A stretch of 13,344 nucleotides of DNA from Marinagarivorans sp. UBA5868 (GTDB taxonomy: Bacteria > Pseudomonadota > Gammaproteobacteria > Pseudomonadales > Cellvibrionaceae): positions 22,919 to 36,262 of the forward strand of contig DJFQ01000262.1 of assembly GCA_002432095.1 (NCBI GenBank), in the 5' to 3' direction. The notes beneath the pieces were generated by a model, which was not told the origin of the DNA, searched no databases, and saw nothing but the letters and a program-made list of their open reading frames with translations. Below are positions 1-8,466 of this stretch, piece by piece. The translations under genes were made by a program, and so were the position numbers. Positions within the stretch are counted from its first letter, which is position 1. Each line of letters opens with the position of its first letter.

Positions 1-293
1 CCTTCCAGACGTACAGACTTAGATGAATTGCGCAGGTATTCAGCGTGACCCATCAGAGCCGCGCGGGCTTCAGGGAGCAGAACTGCTGAGTCAAATTCAA
101 AATAAAACACAGTCGCCAGATCAGCAACCGCTGACATGCCGTCATCCACATCAACAGTGCTTTCCGTAACGCCAGTGCCTGCACCAGCATCCACATTCGC
201 ATTGGGATCTTCAACTGGCTTGTTGCTGGAGCAACCTACCATCAAACCCATAACCACGGCCAGAACTGCAAAAGACTTAATTGACTTCAACAT
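1..293 (-). CDS. pal: Peptidoglycan-associated lipoprotein Pal, N-terminal part (runs off the left edge)
   Basis: Pal is the outer-membrane lipoprotein of the Tol-Pal system; its OmpA-like domain binds peptidoglycan and TolB. The first 97 codons are present, starting at ATG 291-293, and the C-terminal part lies outside the window. The N terminus is a lipoprotein signal: Lys3 and Lys6, a hydrophobic run, then LMVGC with the lipid-modified Cys at residue 21. Met at -3 is a slight departure from the usual Leu. Ser at +2 fits outer-membrane sorting. A low-complexity Ala/Val/Asp/Thr linker follows (about 25-55), then the VFYFEFDS segment that opens OmpA-like domains in Pal proteins. A GGGAG Shine-Dalgarno lies 9 bases upstream of the start. 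The gene begins 47 bp after tolB and completes the tolQRAB-pal order. Confidence 0.93.
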   Translation of the reverse strand, partial: MLKSIKSFAVLAVVMGLMVGCSSNKPVEDPNANVDAGAGTGVTESTVDVDDGMSAVADLATVFYFEFDSAVLLPEARAALMGHAEYLRNSSKSVRLE

Positions 294-340
294 TTTCTTA
301 CACTCCCAAGTGAGCATGAAATAAGGTACAACTCGACAAT

Positions 341-1621
341 TTATTTAGAGAACGGGGACCAGGCCGGCTCCCGCACATCACCCTGTTTCGACGGTAAACG
401 AAACTTAACACCAGCATCCATGGAGACCGCGGCCAAAACACCTTTATTCTGGTGTTGCGTTGCATATAGTAACATAGCTCCGTTTGGCGCGATGCTCGGT
501 GATTCATCCAACCATGTCTCCGTCAGAATGCGCATGTTACCAGTTTTCACATCTTGCGATGCGATATGGAATACGCCGTCTCGACGGTGAACCATGATTA
601 ATGTTTTGCCATCGGGAGACAGGCGCGGACGCGCATTATAGTCCCCCTCAAATGTGAGCCTCTCAACCCGACCAGTTGCCAGACTCGCCTGATAAATCTG
701 CGGGCTTCCTCCACGGTTGGAGGTGAAAATCAATGAACGCCCATCTGCACTCCAATTCGGCTCTGTATCAATCGCAAAATGATTCGTGACACGAGTTAAT
801 TTGCGAGTGGCAATTTCCAGCGTATAAATTTCCGGGTTGCCATCTTTGGAGAGAACGATCGCAAGCGATCGGCTATCCGGCGACCACGCAGGCGCGCCAT
901 TTAATCCCTGAAAATTCGTCATTTGAGTGCGCTTGCCCGTCGCCAGCTCCTGTATGAAAATTGCGGGACGCGATGTTTCAAATGATACATAGGCAACACG
1001 ACTTAAATCATTCGACCAGGACGGCGAAAGCAGTGGTTCGCTTGAGGAGAAGAGAACTCGGTCCCGCGCGCCATCAGCATCGGCGTAGATAAGGCGATAA
1101 CGGCCGGCGCCGGCGCGCTTCAAATCTTCCACATAAAGTATTTTTGTGCCGAAGGCACCTCGAATTCCAGTAATTGCCTCGTACACCGCATCACTGACTG
1201 CATGAGCAATATCCCGCAATTGACTGTCCGTGCCCGCAACCTGCTTCTGAAATACCTTGCGCTGTGAGAGCACATCATAAAGTTCGAACTGCAATTGATG
1301 ACGGCCCGCTTGCTGTGTCATTTGACCAACAACCAAATAGGACGCACCGAGCATACGCCAATCGCGATAAAAAACTTCTGCCTCGGATTTGGGCAAGGAA
1401 AGCATGTCGGTCTTCGGTACTGGTCTAAAAAAGCCGCTACGAAGTAAATCCGCCGCGACAATCTCTTGAATATCTTCTGGCAATCCCATGCTGCCGGCAA
1501 AAGGCACAACCGCAATAGGGGTGGGATTATCCATGCCCGAGGTAATTTCGATGGTAAGCCTCGCCATCGCCGGGCTGGCCAATAAACTTAATAAAAAAAC
1601 GAAAATCCAGGTATATCTCAC
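341..1621 (-). CDS. tolB: Tol-Pal system periplasmic beta-propeller protein TolB
   Basis: TolB is the periplasmic partner that links Pal in the outer membrane to TolA during envelope constriction. The 426-residue product has a Sec signal peptide (residues 1-20, hydrophobic core then ASPAMA, predicted cut before Arg21). The N-terminal alpha/beta domain follows (about 21-160; AVVPFAGS is typical). A six-bladed propeller covers the rest, with repeated blade motifs of the form [20 protein letters not shown] and LSPDGK, ending in EPAWSPFSK. The length matches the family (about 430). The start is GTG at 1619-1621, which overlaps the tolA stop by 4 bp (GTGA) and points to translational coupling. No internal promoter or terminator was seen between tolA and tolB. 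Confidence 0.97.
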   Translation of the reverse strand: MRYTWIFVFLLSLLASPAMARLTIEITSGMDNPTPIAVVPFAGSMGLPEDIQEIVAADLLRSGFFRPVPKTDMLSLPKSEAEVFYRDWRMLGASYLVVGQMTQQAGRHQLQFELYDVLSQRKVFQKQVAGTDSQLRDIAHAVSDAVYEAITGIRGAFGTKILYVEDLKRAGAGRYRLIYADADGARDRVLFSSSEPLLSPSWSNDLSRVAYVSFETSRPAIFIQELATGKRTQMTNFQGLNGAPAWSPDSRSLAIVLSKDGNPEIYTLEIATRKLTRVTNHFAIDTEPNWSADGRSLIFTSNRGGSPQIYQASLATGRVERLTFEGDYNARPRLSPDGKTLIMVHRRDGVFHIASQDVKTGNMRILTETWLDESPSIAPNGAMLLYATQHQNKGVLAAVSMDAGVKFRLPSKQGDVREPAWSPFSK

Positions 1622-2421
1622 TGTCTCAAATCCTGCGGATTGAAATTCAACTCAAATTCACGATAGTGGCGTTCAAATACTTCCGGTGGCATATCTTTTA
1701 TCTCGGTAAATTGCTCCACCTTTTTTACCGCCTGCACCGCAGATAAATCAAACGCTGTATTGCCACTGCCTTTCAGTACGTCAACACTCACTACGCGACC
1801 CGTTGGCACCAATTGGATCAATAAAATGCACTGCATCCCGTTGCGGGCCGACGGCGGTCGGCTCCAATTTTCAATAACGCGCTGAGCAATTACGCTCATA
1901 TAACTCTGCGCAGTCACCGCGTACGATTCTTCCTGAAGCTGCGCCTGCTCCTGCGCCAATGCTGCTTCGAACGCCTGCTGTTCACGCTGTTTGCGTAATT
2001 GTTCCTGCTGCTTTTGCTCCGCCTCCGCTTTGGCTTTGCGTTCTGCTTCGGTTTTAGCCTTTCGCGCGGCCTCTTCCTGAATCTTTTTCTGCTGCTCCTT
2101 TTGCTTGCGCTCCTCCTCTGCCTTTTTCTTTTGAGCCTCTGCTTCTTTGCGTTTTAGCTCTTGCTGCTTTTTCTGCTGGGCGAGACGTTCTTGCTCTTTG
2201 CGTTTTTGCGTCAGATCAACCACTTTAGGCTGTTCAGCTGGTTTCTGGCTCTTACTTTGATCCTCCAGCTTGACGAGTTTGGCCTGCACGAAATTCGGCA
2301 TTTTCACCTCCCGCTCTGCTGGTGCGGGAGCAAAACCGAAAAACAAAAAGCTCAGCAGCGCCCCATGTAAGACGATGCTCAAAGCGGCGGGGGCGACATA
2401 TTTTTCAAGTATGGAAATCAT
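1618..2421 (-). CDS. tolA: Cell-envelope integrity inner-membrane protein TolA
   Basis: TolA spans the periplasm and passes the proton-motive-force-driven motion of TolQR to TolB and Pal. The 267-residue product shows the three-part layout of the family. First is an N-terminal membrane anchor (about 10-31) with the Ser-x-x-x-His pattern (Ser15, His19) that contacts TolQR in known homologues. Next is a long Lys/Glu/Ala/Gln-rich helical stalk (about 70-165), shorter than in the 421-residue E. coli protein. Last is a globular C-terminal domain (about 170-267; [13 protein letters not shown] and [17 protein letters not shown]) of the TolA/TonB type. The ATG start lies 9 bp after the tolR stop, and the gene end overlaps tolB by 4 bp. 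The low-complexity stalk makes database matches in the middle unreliable, but the two ends and the context are clear. Confidence 0.95.
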   Translation of the reverse strand: MISILEKYVAPAALSIVLHGALLSFLFFGFAPAPAEREVKMPNFVQAKLVKLEDQSKSQKPAEQPKVVDLTQKRKEQERLAQQKKQQELKRKEAEAQKKKAEEERKQKEQQKKIQEEAARKAKTEAERKAKAEAEQKQQEQLRKQREQQAFEAALAQEQAQLQEESYAVTAQSYMSVIAQRVIENWSRPPSARNGMQCILLIQLVPTGRVVSVDVLKGSGNTAFDLSAVQAVKKVEQFTEIKDMPPEVFERHYREFELNFNPQDLRQ

Positions 2422-2430
2422 TGCCCCAGT

Positions 2431-2853
2431 TCAGATCTTCGGTGGGTCCGTCACAAGCCCCACCGAGGGCGCGCCCGCCGCCTGTAGTTCCGTCATCAAT
2501 GCCACCACCGTCCCGTAGGGGACCGCAGTGTCGCCCCAAACCAATACCGGTGTAGCCGGCTTTTGCCGCAAAACCTTGGCAACGGTGTCAGTGATTTCTT
2601 TGAGCGGCTTCGCGCCCTGCTGATCCTGGCCGAGATTTAAATAGTAGGTTCCGTCGGTTTTCACAGAAACAATTAGAGGCTCATCATCTTTGTTGTCGAT
2701 GGGTGCCGAAGGCGCCTGCGGTAAATCAACTTTCACGCCCTGCATCAAGAGGGGCGCGGTGACCATAAATACCACGAGCAAAACCAGCATCACGTCGATA
2801 TAGGGAACGACGTTAATTTCGGCCATGGGTTTGCGTTTATTGGGAGTCGCCAT
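2431..2853 (-). CDS. tolR: Tol-Pal system protein TolR (ExbD/TolR family)
   Basis: TolR pairs with TolQ as the proton-channel part of the Tol motor in the inner membrane. The 140-residue product (142 in E. coli) begins MATPNKRKPMAEINVVPYID. One transmembrane helix (about 18-38) carries the key Asp20, equivalent to the proton-responsive Asp23 of E. coli TolR. A periplasmic domain rich in beta structure follows (LIVSVKTDGTYYLN; PVLVWGDTAVPYGTVVALM). I chose ATG 2851-2853. It leaves 7 bp after the tolQ stop, has an AGG ribosome-binding core about 6 bases upstream, and gives the family length. Upstream in-frame starts (2871, 2910) would add residues encoded inside tolQ and lack family support. 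Confidence 0.95.
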   Translation of the reverse strand: MATPNKRKPMAEINVVPYIDVMLVLLVVFMVTAPLLMQGVKVDLPQAPSAPIDNKDDEPLIVSVKTDGTYYLNLGQDQQGAKPLKEITDTVAKVLRQKPATPVLVWGDTAVPYGTVVALMTELQAAGAPSVGLVTDPPKI

Positions 2854-2860
2854 AACGAGC

Positions 2861-3550
2861 CTACCCGCCATGCACCTGGCGGTGCAGCACTGCGGAAAAC
2901 TCTTCCGCAAACGTTTGATAATTTGCTTTTAATTGTTCCGCGCGTGCGGAGAAGCGGTTGTAAGCGAGCACCGCCGGAATCGCGGCAAACAAGCCCATTG
3001 CTGTGGCTACCAGCGCTTCGGAAATTCCGGGTGCGACCGTGGCAAGCGTAGCCTGATGTACATTAGCGAGACCACGAAATGAATTCATGATGCCCCATAC
3101 TGTGCCAAACAATCCTATATACGGGCTGACGGATGCGACACTTGCAAGAAACGGCAAATTTTCCTCAAGCTTTTCTTCCTCCTTGGCGAGCGCAACCCGC
3201 ATGGCCCTTTGGGTGCCTTCCATAATAGCGTCTTTATCAGTGCCTCCCTGCTGACGCAAACGGGAAAATTCCTTGAAGCCAGCGCGAAAGATATTTTCCA
3301 CGCCTTCTGCAGCGCCACGGCCAGCGTTGCCGTTACCCTGACGGTAAAGCTGAGACAGATCAATACCGGACCAAAACTGGCGCTCAAAATTAACCAAAGC
3401 CTGTTTGGCACGCGCCTGATAAATTCCTCGCTGCACAATCATGTACCAGGATACGACAGACGCCAGCAGCAAAATTAACATCACCAACTGCACTAGGAGA
3501 CTGGCTTCGGCAACCAAATGCCAAATGGAAAGAGATTCAGTCTGGTTCAT
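2861..3550 (-). CDS. tolQ: Tol-Pal system protein TolQ (MotA/TolQ/ExbB proton channel family)
   Basis: TolQ forms the inner-membrane stator that, with TolR, converts proton flow into movement of TolA. The 229-residue product has the expected three membrane helices: about 15-38, 134-157 and 171-195. The large cytoplasmic loop lies between the first two (EEEKLEENLPFLASVA at its end). The family signature is clear: SPYIGLFGTVWGIMNSF, then GISEALVATAMGLFAAIPA. The ATG at 3548-3550 has AAGGA about 10 bases upstream. It is the first gene of the tol cluster here; the usual ybgC thioesterase gene is not upstream. Confidence 0.97.
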   Translation of the reverse strand: MNQTESLSIWHLVAEASLLVQLVMLILLLASVVSWYMIVQRGIYQARAKQALVNFERQFWSGIDLSQLYRQGNGNAGRGAAEGVENIFRAGFKEFSRLRQQGGTDKDAIMEGTQRAMRVALAKEEEKLEENLPFLASVASVSPYIGLFGTVWGIMNSFRGLANVHQATLATVAPGISEALVATAMGLFAAIPAVLAYNRFSARAEQLKANYQTFAEEFSAVLHRQVHGG

Positions 3551-3602
3551 CAGAGCAGTTCCTTATACATTCTTATTTGTGCAGACGCGGTGGACACGCG
3601 AA

Positions 3603-3631
3603 AGCATAGGTCTCGCACTACGGACAAACAA
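3603..3631 (-). promoter_or_regulatory. Candidate sigma-70 promoter for tolQRAB-pal
   Basis: In the 263-bp gap between ruvB and tolQ, the minus strand reads TTGTTT (3626-3631), a 17-bp spacer, and TATGCT (3603-3608). This would start transcription near 3596 and give a leader of about 45 bases. The spacing is ideal but each box is only a partial consensus match. A second AT-rich element (TATATA, about 3690) lies further upstream without a good -35. No intrinsic terminator was seen after ruvB, so read-through from ruvCAB is also possible. The rest of the gap holds no recognisable gene. Confidence 0.4.
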
Positions 3632-3813
3632 CCCGGAAACCGCGCAAACGGGCGCAATAACACCGGCAAAACGCATGTTTGGAGCTTCATATATAAGGGG
3701 AGTTCCATAGACTCAGAGAGTTGCGACCGGGGAGGCCCGCAGGAGACGTGCGACTTGAGGCGCGAGATTTTATCGGTTTCGCTATCGCGGCGCCATAGAG
3801 CAGCCAAGTTTTT

Positions 3814-4860
3814 TTAAAGACCGGGCAAATCGGCTTGCCCCGTGCGCGGAGATACCATTCCAAAATGGTCGTAGGCGTGCTGGGTTGCCATTCGCCCACG
3901 GGCCGTGCGCATCATATAACCCTGTTGAATCAGGTAGGGTTCGAGAACATCTTCAATGGTGTCGCGCTCTTCACTGATCGCTGCGGCCAAACTTTCCACC
4001 CCTACTGGGCCGCCGGCAAATTTCTCCATCAACGCCAACAGCAGTCGGCGATCCATATGATCAAACCCTCTCGCGTCGACGTTAAGCATATTGAGAGCTG
4101 CGTCCGCTACGGCTGCGCTGACCACGCCACCATTTTTTACCTCGGCGTAATCGCGAACCCGGCGCAACAAGCGATTGGCGATCCGCGGCGTGCCACGCGA
4201 CCGCCGCGCAATTTCTCCTGCAGCATCTACGTCCAACTGCACCCCGAGCAACTGCGCTGAGCGCTGCACGATGAGGGTCAGATCGGCCACATTATAAAAT
4301 TCGAGGCGCTGAATGATGCCGAAGCGATCGCGCAGCGGTGAAGTGAGTAAGCCTGCCCGGGTGGTGGCACCCACTAATGTGAAAGGCGGCAGATCAAGCT
4401 TAATGGAACGCGCCGCAGGGCCCTCACCAATCATAATATCGAGCTGAAAATCCTCCATCGCCGGATAAAGGATCTCCTCTACCACAGGGCTGAGGCGGTG
4501 AATTTCATCAATGAACAACACATCACCCGGCTCAAGATTGGTCATCAGTGCCGCCAAATCTCCCGCTTTTTCTAACACCGGACCCGATGTGGTTTTCAGA
4601 TCCGCGTTCATCTCCGCAGCAATGATGTTAGCGAGGGTGGTTTTGCCGAGTCCTGGGGGGCCAAATACCAAAGTGTGATCGAGTGGTTCGCCGCGTTTTT
4701 TTGCCGCGCCGATAAAAATTTCCATTTGCTCCCGCACCACTGGCTGACCGATATAATCGCGCAATGATTTTGGGCGAATGGCGCGGTCCTGGAAATCTTC
4801 TCTGGGTTTCGCGGCACCGTCAATCAGGCGGCCAGAGGTAAATTCGTCCGGTTCGATCAT
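3814..4860 (-). CDS. ruvB: Holliday junction branch migration ATPase RuvB
   Basis: RuvB is the hexameric AAA+ motor that pumps DNA through the RuvA-bound Holliday junction. The 348-residue product (336 in E. coli) carries Walker [10 protein letters not shown] at 67-75, Walker B LFIDE at 115-119 followed by HRL, sensor 1 GATTR at 164-168, and the arginine-finger segment SPLRDRFG with Arg177. The C-terminal winged-helix DNA-binding domain is also visible ([13 protein letters not shown] and [17 protein letters not shown]). The ATG at 4858-4860 begins 16 bp after the ruvA stop with GAGA upstream. It is the last gene of the ruvCAB unit. The two conserved ends are both present and nothing is truncated. 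Confidence 0.98.
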   Translation of the reverse strand: MIEPDEFTSGRLIDGAAKPREDFQDRAIRPKSLRDYIGQPVVREQMEIFIGAAKKRGEPLDHTLVFGPPGLGKTTLANIIAAEMNADLKTTSGPVLEKAGDLAALMTNLEPGDVLFIDEIHRLSPVVEEILYPAMEDFQLDIMIGEGPAARSIKLDLPPFTLVGATTRAGLLTSPLRDRFGIIQRLEFYNVADLTLIVQRSAQLLGVQLDVDAAGEIARRSRGTPRIANRLLRRVRDYAEVKNGGVVSAAVADAALNMLNVDARGFDHMDRRLLLALMEKFAGGPVGVESLAAAISEERDTIEDVLEPYLIQQGYMMRTARGRMATQHAYDHFGMVSPRTGQADLPGL

Positions 4861-4876
4861 AAAAAGTCTCGCAGAT

Positions 4877-5494
4877 TTATTTTGGCATCATGCTGCGCAA
4901 TGCCAGACGAATCAATTCCTCACTGCGCGCTACCGTCTGTTCCGCCAGCACTGCGTTTAGCACCTTGGCTGCCTCAACGGGTTTATAACCGAGCGCAATC
5001 AACGCGCTCTCAGCGTCGGCAAACATCTGGTTTTCCGAGGTCACCGCCGTTTTGACGGCAGCGGGAGCCGGACCGTCCACGCCCGTCGACCAGTCGCGAA
5101 GGCGATCGCGCATTTCTACGATCAAGCGCTCTGCGGTTTTTTTCCCCACTCCCGGAACCTGCACCAATGCATTGAGATTATTGCTCATGACGCAGCGGAC
5201 AAACTCTGCACTATCCATTCCGGACAAAATTCCTAGCGCCATTTTCGGTCCAACATTGCTGACCTTGATAAGCTGGCGGAACAAAGCGCGATCCTGCTTG
5301 TTAATAAAAGCGAATAATTGCTGCGAGTTTTCACTCACGGAAAAATGTGTGTGCAACACGACCTCAGACCCCAAATCCGGCAAACCGTAAAACGTTGTCA
5401 TGGGCGCCAACACGTCATATCCGACTCCCTGTACATCTACCAGCAAATGTGGCGGTTGTTTCTCTACAAGCACACCTTTTAAGCGCCCGATCAC
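4877..5494 (-). CDS. ruvA: Holliday junction branch migration protein RuvA
   Basis: RuvA binds the four-way junction as a tetramer and loads RuvB. The 205-residue product (203 in E. coli) starts MIGRLKG and has the N-terminal OB fold (1-62), two helix-hairpin-helix motifs ([14 protein letters not shown] at 77-90 and [16 protein letters not shown] at 113-128), a variable linker, and the C-terminal RuvB-binding domain (about 158-205; [16 protein letters not shown]). Start GTG 5492-5494 overlaps the ruvC stop by 4 bp (GTGA), and a GAGGT ribosome-binding site lies 8 bases upstream. In the acidic pin, Glu55 is kept, but the position equal to E. coli Asp56 is Asn. This does not alter the identification. 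Confidence 0.98.
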   Translation of the reverse strand: MIGRLKGVLVEKQPPHLLVDVQGVGYDVLAPMTTFYGLPDLGSEVVLHTHFSVSENSQQLFAFINKQDRALFRQLIKVSNVGPKMALGILSGMDSAEFVRCVMSNNLNALVQVPGVGKKTAERLIVEMRDRLRDWSTGVDGPAPAAVKTAVTSENQMFADAESALIALGYKPVEAAKVLNAVLAEQTVARSEELIRLALRSMMPK

Positions 5495-6012
5495 ACCAAT
5501 CTACCTCGCCGAAAATGACGCGTCTGCGTCATATGGATCAAATTATGCTGTGTATTGGCATGGCAAAGCGCCACGGCCAATGCGTCTGCCGCATCCTCCT
5601 GCGGCGCCCTTGGTAGCTGCAGTAAGGTCTTCACCATATGCTGAACCTGGACCTTGTCCGCCGCACCACTGCCTACCACTGACTGCTTGACCTTGCGAGC
5701 CTCGTATTCAAACACCTCCAGGTTGCGGCTTACCCCAGCGACAATGGCGGCTCCACGCGCTTGACCCAGCTTGAGCGCAGAACCTGCGCTTTTCGCCATA
5801 AAAACCTGCTCCACCGCCATCTCATCCGGCTGATACTGAGTGATGATTTCCGATACAGCGGAAAAAATTTCCTTCAGCCGTTCCGGTAAGGTGAATTCGG
5901 CGGAGATGCGGATAACACCGCTGGCGATATAACGGCTTTTTGTGCCATACCGCTGCACCAACCCATAGCCGGTTTTGCGCGAGCCCGGATCGATACCCAA
6001 TATCACGGTCAC
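5491..6012 (-). CDS. ruvC: Crossover junction endodeoxyribonuclease RuvC
   Basis: RuvC resolves Holliday junctions by paired nicks in an RNase H-like fold. The 173-residue product has the same length as E. coli RuvC and shows all four acidic active-site positions: Asp8 in [12 protein letters not shown], Glu68 in AVEQVFMAK, and Asp140 and Asp143 in [10 protein letters not shown]. It ends in RGRLV, as the family usually does. The 5' end has GTG codons at 6015, 6012 and 6006. I chose 6012 because the AGGAG at 6019-6023 lies 6 bases upstream, against only 3 for 6015, and because it aligns with the E. coli start. It is the first gene of ruvCAB, downstream of a LexA box. Confidence 0.97.
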   Translation of the reverse strand: MTVILGIDPGSRKTGYGLVQRYGTKSRYIASGVIRISAEFTLPERLKEIFSAVSEIITQYQPDEMAVEQVFMAKSAGSALKLGQARGAAIVAGVSRNLEVFEYEARKVKQSVVGSGAADKVQVQHMVKTLLQLPRAPQEDAADALAVALCHANTQHNLIHMTQTRHFRRGRLV

Positions 6013-6018
6013 CACGCA

Positions 6019-6023
6019 CTCCT
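6019..6023 (-). promoter_or_regulatory. Strong ribosome-binding site that decides the ruvC start
   Basis: The minus strand reads TAGGAG followed by TGCGTGGTG. AGGAG is 3 bases from the first GTG and 6 from the second, which favours the second (6012) as the initiation codon. Confidence 0.7.
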
Positions 6024-6090
6024 ATTAACCATCGACGCCGAGTTAATGATGAGGAGATGATGTTGCATTGGAGCAATTCCGCGCAGTGGG

Positions 6091-6110
6091 TACTGTATTC
6101 TTATACAGCT
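6091..6110. promoter_or_regulatory. LexA (SOS) box upstream of ruvCAB
   Basis: The site holds CTGTAT-TCTT-ATACAG at 6093-6108, a perfect 6-bp inverted repeat with the invariant CTG-N10-CAG spacing of gammaproteobacterial LexA boxes. It is preceded by TA, as in many E. coli boxes. It matches the core consensus CTGTATATATATACAG at 13 of 16 positions. It lies 78 bp upstream of the ruvC start, in the 127-bp gap between ung and ruvC, and overlaps a TATAAG -10-like hexamer on the minus strand. LexA binding here would block that promoter and make ruvCAB damage-inducible. The same gap also follows the ung stop, so it is not ung's own promoter. Confidence 0.88.
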
Positions 6111-6139
6111 TAGTTGTTGAGCAACTGAAACTGCAACCA

Positions 6140-6838
6140 TTAAGCGGTGACTGACTCCACATGCCAATCAATCGGCTCCAGACCGCGCTCTACCAACCAT
6201 GTATTAGCCTTGGAAAAATGCTGGTTGCCGAAAAAACCTCGGTGAGCAGACAAGGGTGACGGGTGAGGAGACTTTAAAATCAGGTGCCTGCGCGAGTCGA
6301 TCAAGGCTCCCTTCTTCTGCGCATAAGATCCCCACAGCAAAAAAACCAGCCCCTCGCGTTCACGATTCAATGCTGTAATCGCTTCATCGGTGAACACTTC
6401 CCACCCCTTACCCTGATGCGACCCTGCCAACCCGTGCTCTACAGTCAGTGTGGCATTAAGCAGCAACACACCCTGCTCCGCCCAAGCTTGCAGACAACCG
6501 TGAGGCGGCACCGGAATTCCAAGATCCTGCTGAATCTCTTTGAAGATATTCAGCAGCGACGGCGGAAACGGCACGCCCGGCAATACCGAAAAACACAGTC
6601 CGTGTGCCTGCCCGGGGCCATGGTAGGGATCCTGCCCTAGGATTACGACTTTTACCTTGTCAAAAGGCGTGGAATTGAAGGCATTGAAAATATTTTTCCC
6701 GGCTGGGTAAACGGTTTTACCGGCTTGCTTTTGTTCCTGCAGAAATGCGCGAAGCGAGAGCATGTAGGGCTTATCGAATTCGCTTCCCAGTACTTTCAGC
6801 CAAGAAGGGTCGAGTTGAATATTGCGGGAGTTGGACAC
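6140..6838 (-). CDS. ung: Uracil-DNA glycosylase, family 1
   Basis: Ung removes uracil from DNA to start base-excision repair. The 232-residue product (229 in E. coli) has the water-activating motif [14 protein letters not shown] with Asp70, the uracil-stacking Phe83, the uracil-recognising Asn128 in [10 protein letters not shown], and the Leu-loop motif [12 protein letters not shown] with His192. I chose GTG 6836-6838: it gives the family length and has AGG 9 bases upstream. The open frame continues upstream to 6994, but that would run through the lysS terminator and into lysS, and the added residues are not Ung-like. The gene lies beyond the terminator of lysS, so it probably has its own promoter in 6839-6915, although none is obvious. 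Confidence 0.96.
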   Translation of the reverse strand: MSNSRNIQLDPSWLKVLGSEFDKPYMLSLRAFLQEQKQAGKTVYPAGKNIFNAFNSTPFDKVKVVILGQDPYHGPGQAHGLCFSVLPGVPFPPSLLNIFKEIQQDLGIPVPPHGCLQAWAEQGVLLLNATLTVEHGLAGSHQGKGWEVFTDEAITALNREREGLVFLLWGSYAQKKGALIDSRRHLILKSPHPSPLSAHRGFFGNQHFSKANTWLVERGLEPIDWHVESVTA

Positions 6839-6915
6839 GGCGGGATACCTGCTCAGTCGGAGAAATCGGGTTGAACATACCGGCGGCAATCTGGCGGTGA
6901 CACGCTGAACGCGTG

Positions 6916-6941
6916 AAAAATAGCCGGGGCAGAAGCCCCGG
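6916..6941 (-). terminator. Intrinsic terminator of prfB-lysS
   Basis: On the minus strand, 15 bp after the lysS stop, CCGGGGC-TTCT-GCCCCGG (6924-6941) forms a 7-bp GC-rich stem with a tetraloop. CTA and then five T (6916-6920) follow. Position, stem strength and U-tract all fit a Rho-independent terminator. A second small inverted repeat, CACGC-N5-GCGTG, lies directly beyond it (6901-6915). Confidence 0.85.
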
Positions 6942-6956
6942 TGAGCGACACAGCCG

Positions 6957-8438
6957 TCAGGCTTCCGGCCGCATATGAGGGAATAGCAGTACATCGCGAA
7001 TGCTGGGGGAGTCGGTCAGCAGCATCACCAATCGATCGATGCCAATACCCTCCCCCGCGGTTGGTGGCAGTCCGTATTCCAGAGCGCGGATATAGTCGGC
7101 ATCGTAATGCATCGCTTCGAGGTCGCCTGTGTCCTTCTCCGCAACCTGCTGGCGAAACCGCTCCGCCTGATCCTCGGCGTCGTTAAGCTCGGAAAAACCA
7201 TTGGCGATCTCGCGCCCGCCAACGAAAAACTCAAACCGATCCGTGACAAACGCGTTGTCATCGTTGCGCCGGGCGAGGGGCGAAACCTCCGTTGGATATT
7301 CCGTAATAAAGGTGGGCTGTTCCAAACGATGTTCGACGGTTTTTTCGAATATTTCGATCTGCACTTTACCCAGCCCCCAAGCGTCCTTCAATGGGATGCC
7401 CAAACGATCAGCCACCGCGCGAGCACCCTGCAGATTATCAACGTCCGCTGCCTGCAAATTAGGGTTGTATTTCAAAATTGAGTTGAACACGCTAAGCCGG
7501 GTGAAGGGTGCAGCAAAATCATAGGCCACCGTAGTGTCGTCGGCTTTGGTGTTGCTGATCTGGCTGGTGCCTAGCACCTGCATCGTAAGCTGGCGCAGCA
7601 TGTCTTCGGTGAGATCCATCAGATCGCGGTAATCCGCATACGCCTGATAAAACTCCAGCATGGTGAATTCGGGATTGTGACGAGTGCTCAATCCTTCGTT
7701 GCGAAAATTGCGGTTGATTTCATAGACCCGCTCGAAGCCGCCCACCACCAGGCGCTTGAGGTAGAGCTCCGGCGCGACACGCAAATACATATCCATGGAC
7801 AGAGCGTTGTGGTGGGTAATAAAAGGTCGTGCCGTCGCTCCACCGGGAATGGCCTGCAACATCGGCGTTTCCACTTCGAGAAAGTCGCGACCATTTAAAT
7901 ATTGACGGATAAATTGCACGACTTTCGAGCGTACAACGAACGTGTCGCGAACCTCGGGATTGGCGATCAGGTCCACGTAGCGTTGGCGATAACGAATTTC
8001 CTGATCAGCAAGACCATGGAATTTATCCGGCAGCGGCCGCAGCGCTTTGGTGAGCAACTGATAACGCTCCATGTTCACGTAGAGGTCGCCCTTACCGGAT
8101 TTATGCAATGCACCGGCAACGCCAACAATGTCACCTAGATCCAAAGTTTTGACGAATTCGCGGGCTTCTTTAGTGACGTAGAGCTGAATCTGTCCTGAGC
8201 CATCTTGCAGCACCATAAAAGCGCCGCGATTGCGCACGATCCGTCCCGCCACACTGACCATATTGCCCAGGCTTTCGAGTTCTTCTTTGCTAGAAGCACC
8301 AAACTCCTGCTGCAGCGCCTGCGCTTTGTGCTCTGGGCGGAAATCATTGGGAAATGGGTTTCCACCAGCGCGCAGTTCGGCCAGCTTGGCGCGACGCTCG
8401 GCAATCAATTTGTTCTCGTCTAGGACTTGCTCGGTCAT
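6957..8438 (-). CDS. lysS: Lysyl-tRNA synthetase, class II
   Basis: LysS charges tRNA-Lys with lysine. The 493-residue product (505 in E. coli) has the N-terminal anticodon-binding OB fold (about 60-140; [20 protein letters not shown]). The class II catalytic core follows: motif 1 region ending FLEVETPML (about 186-194), motif 2 [20 protein letters not shown] (242-261), and motif 3 [13 protein letters not shown] (462-474). It ends in [10 protein letters not shown], the usual C terminus. The ATG at 8436-8438 lies 28 bp after the prfB stop, the conserved prfB-lysS pairing, and only a weak GAAG-type ribosome-binding site is visible. An intrinsic terminator follows the gene. Confidence 0.98.
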   Translation of the reverse strand: MTEQVLDENKLIAERRAKLAELRAGGNPFPNDFRPEHKAQALQQEFGASSKEELESLGNMVSVAGRIVRNRGAFMVLQDGSGQIQLYVTKEAREFVKTLDLGDIVGVAGALHKSGKGDLYVNMERYQLLTKALRPLPDKFHGLADQEIRYRQRYVDLIANPEVRDTFVVRSKVVQFIRQYLNGRDFLEVETPMLQAIPGGATARPFITHHNALSMDMYLRVAPELYLKRLVVGGFERVYEINRNFRNEGLSTRHNPEFTMLEFYQAYADYRDLMDLTEDMLRQLTMQVLGTSQISNTKADDTTVAYDFAAPFTRLSVFNSILKYNPNLQAADVDNLQGARAVADRLGIPLKDAWGLGKVQIEIFEKTVEHRLEQPTFITEYPTEVSPLARRNDDNAFVTDRFEFFVGGREIANGFSELNDAEDQAERFRQQVAEKDTGDLEAMHYDADYIRALEYGLPPTAGEGIGIDRLVMLLTDSPSIRDVLLFPHMRPEA

Positions 8439-8466
8439 GGGAATACTTACTTCTAGAAAATGAAAA

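Noticed and set aside
1960..2220. Repeat-like AT-biased stretch in tolA considered as a DNA repeat or recombination hotspot
   Set aside because: It is explained by the Lys/Glu/Ala/Gln-rich coiled stalk of TolA and shows no exact tandem unit.
2161..2555. Overlapping plus-strand open frames opposite tolA and tolR
   Set aside because: They arise from the biased codon use of the TolA Lys/Glu/Gln-rich stalk and have no independent support.
3640..3660. CCCGGAAACCGCGCAAACGGG considered as a terminator for ruvB
   Set aside because: Only a 4-bp stem with a long loop, no U-tract, and about 160 bp past the ruvB stop.
3550..3807. 85-codon minus-strand open frame whose stop overlaps the tolQ start (TGATG), a possible ybgC remnant
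   Set aside because: Its start would be TTG, it has no hot-dog thioesterase motif, and its composition (many Arg, Cys and Ser) looks non-coding. The overlap is probably chance.
6839..6994. N-terminal extension of ung into lysS
   Set aside because: It would translate through the lysS terminator stem and overlap lysS by 38 bp; the extra residues do not resemble Ung, and the GTG at 6838 has a ribosome-binding site.
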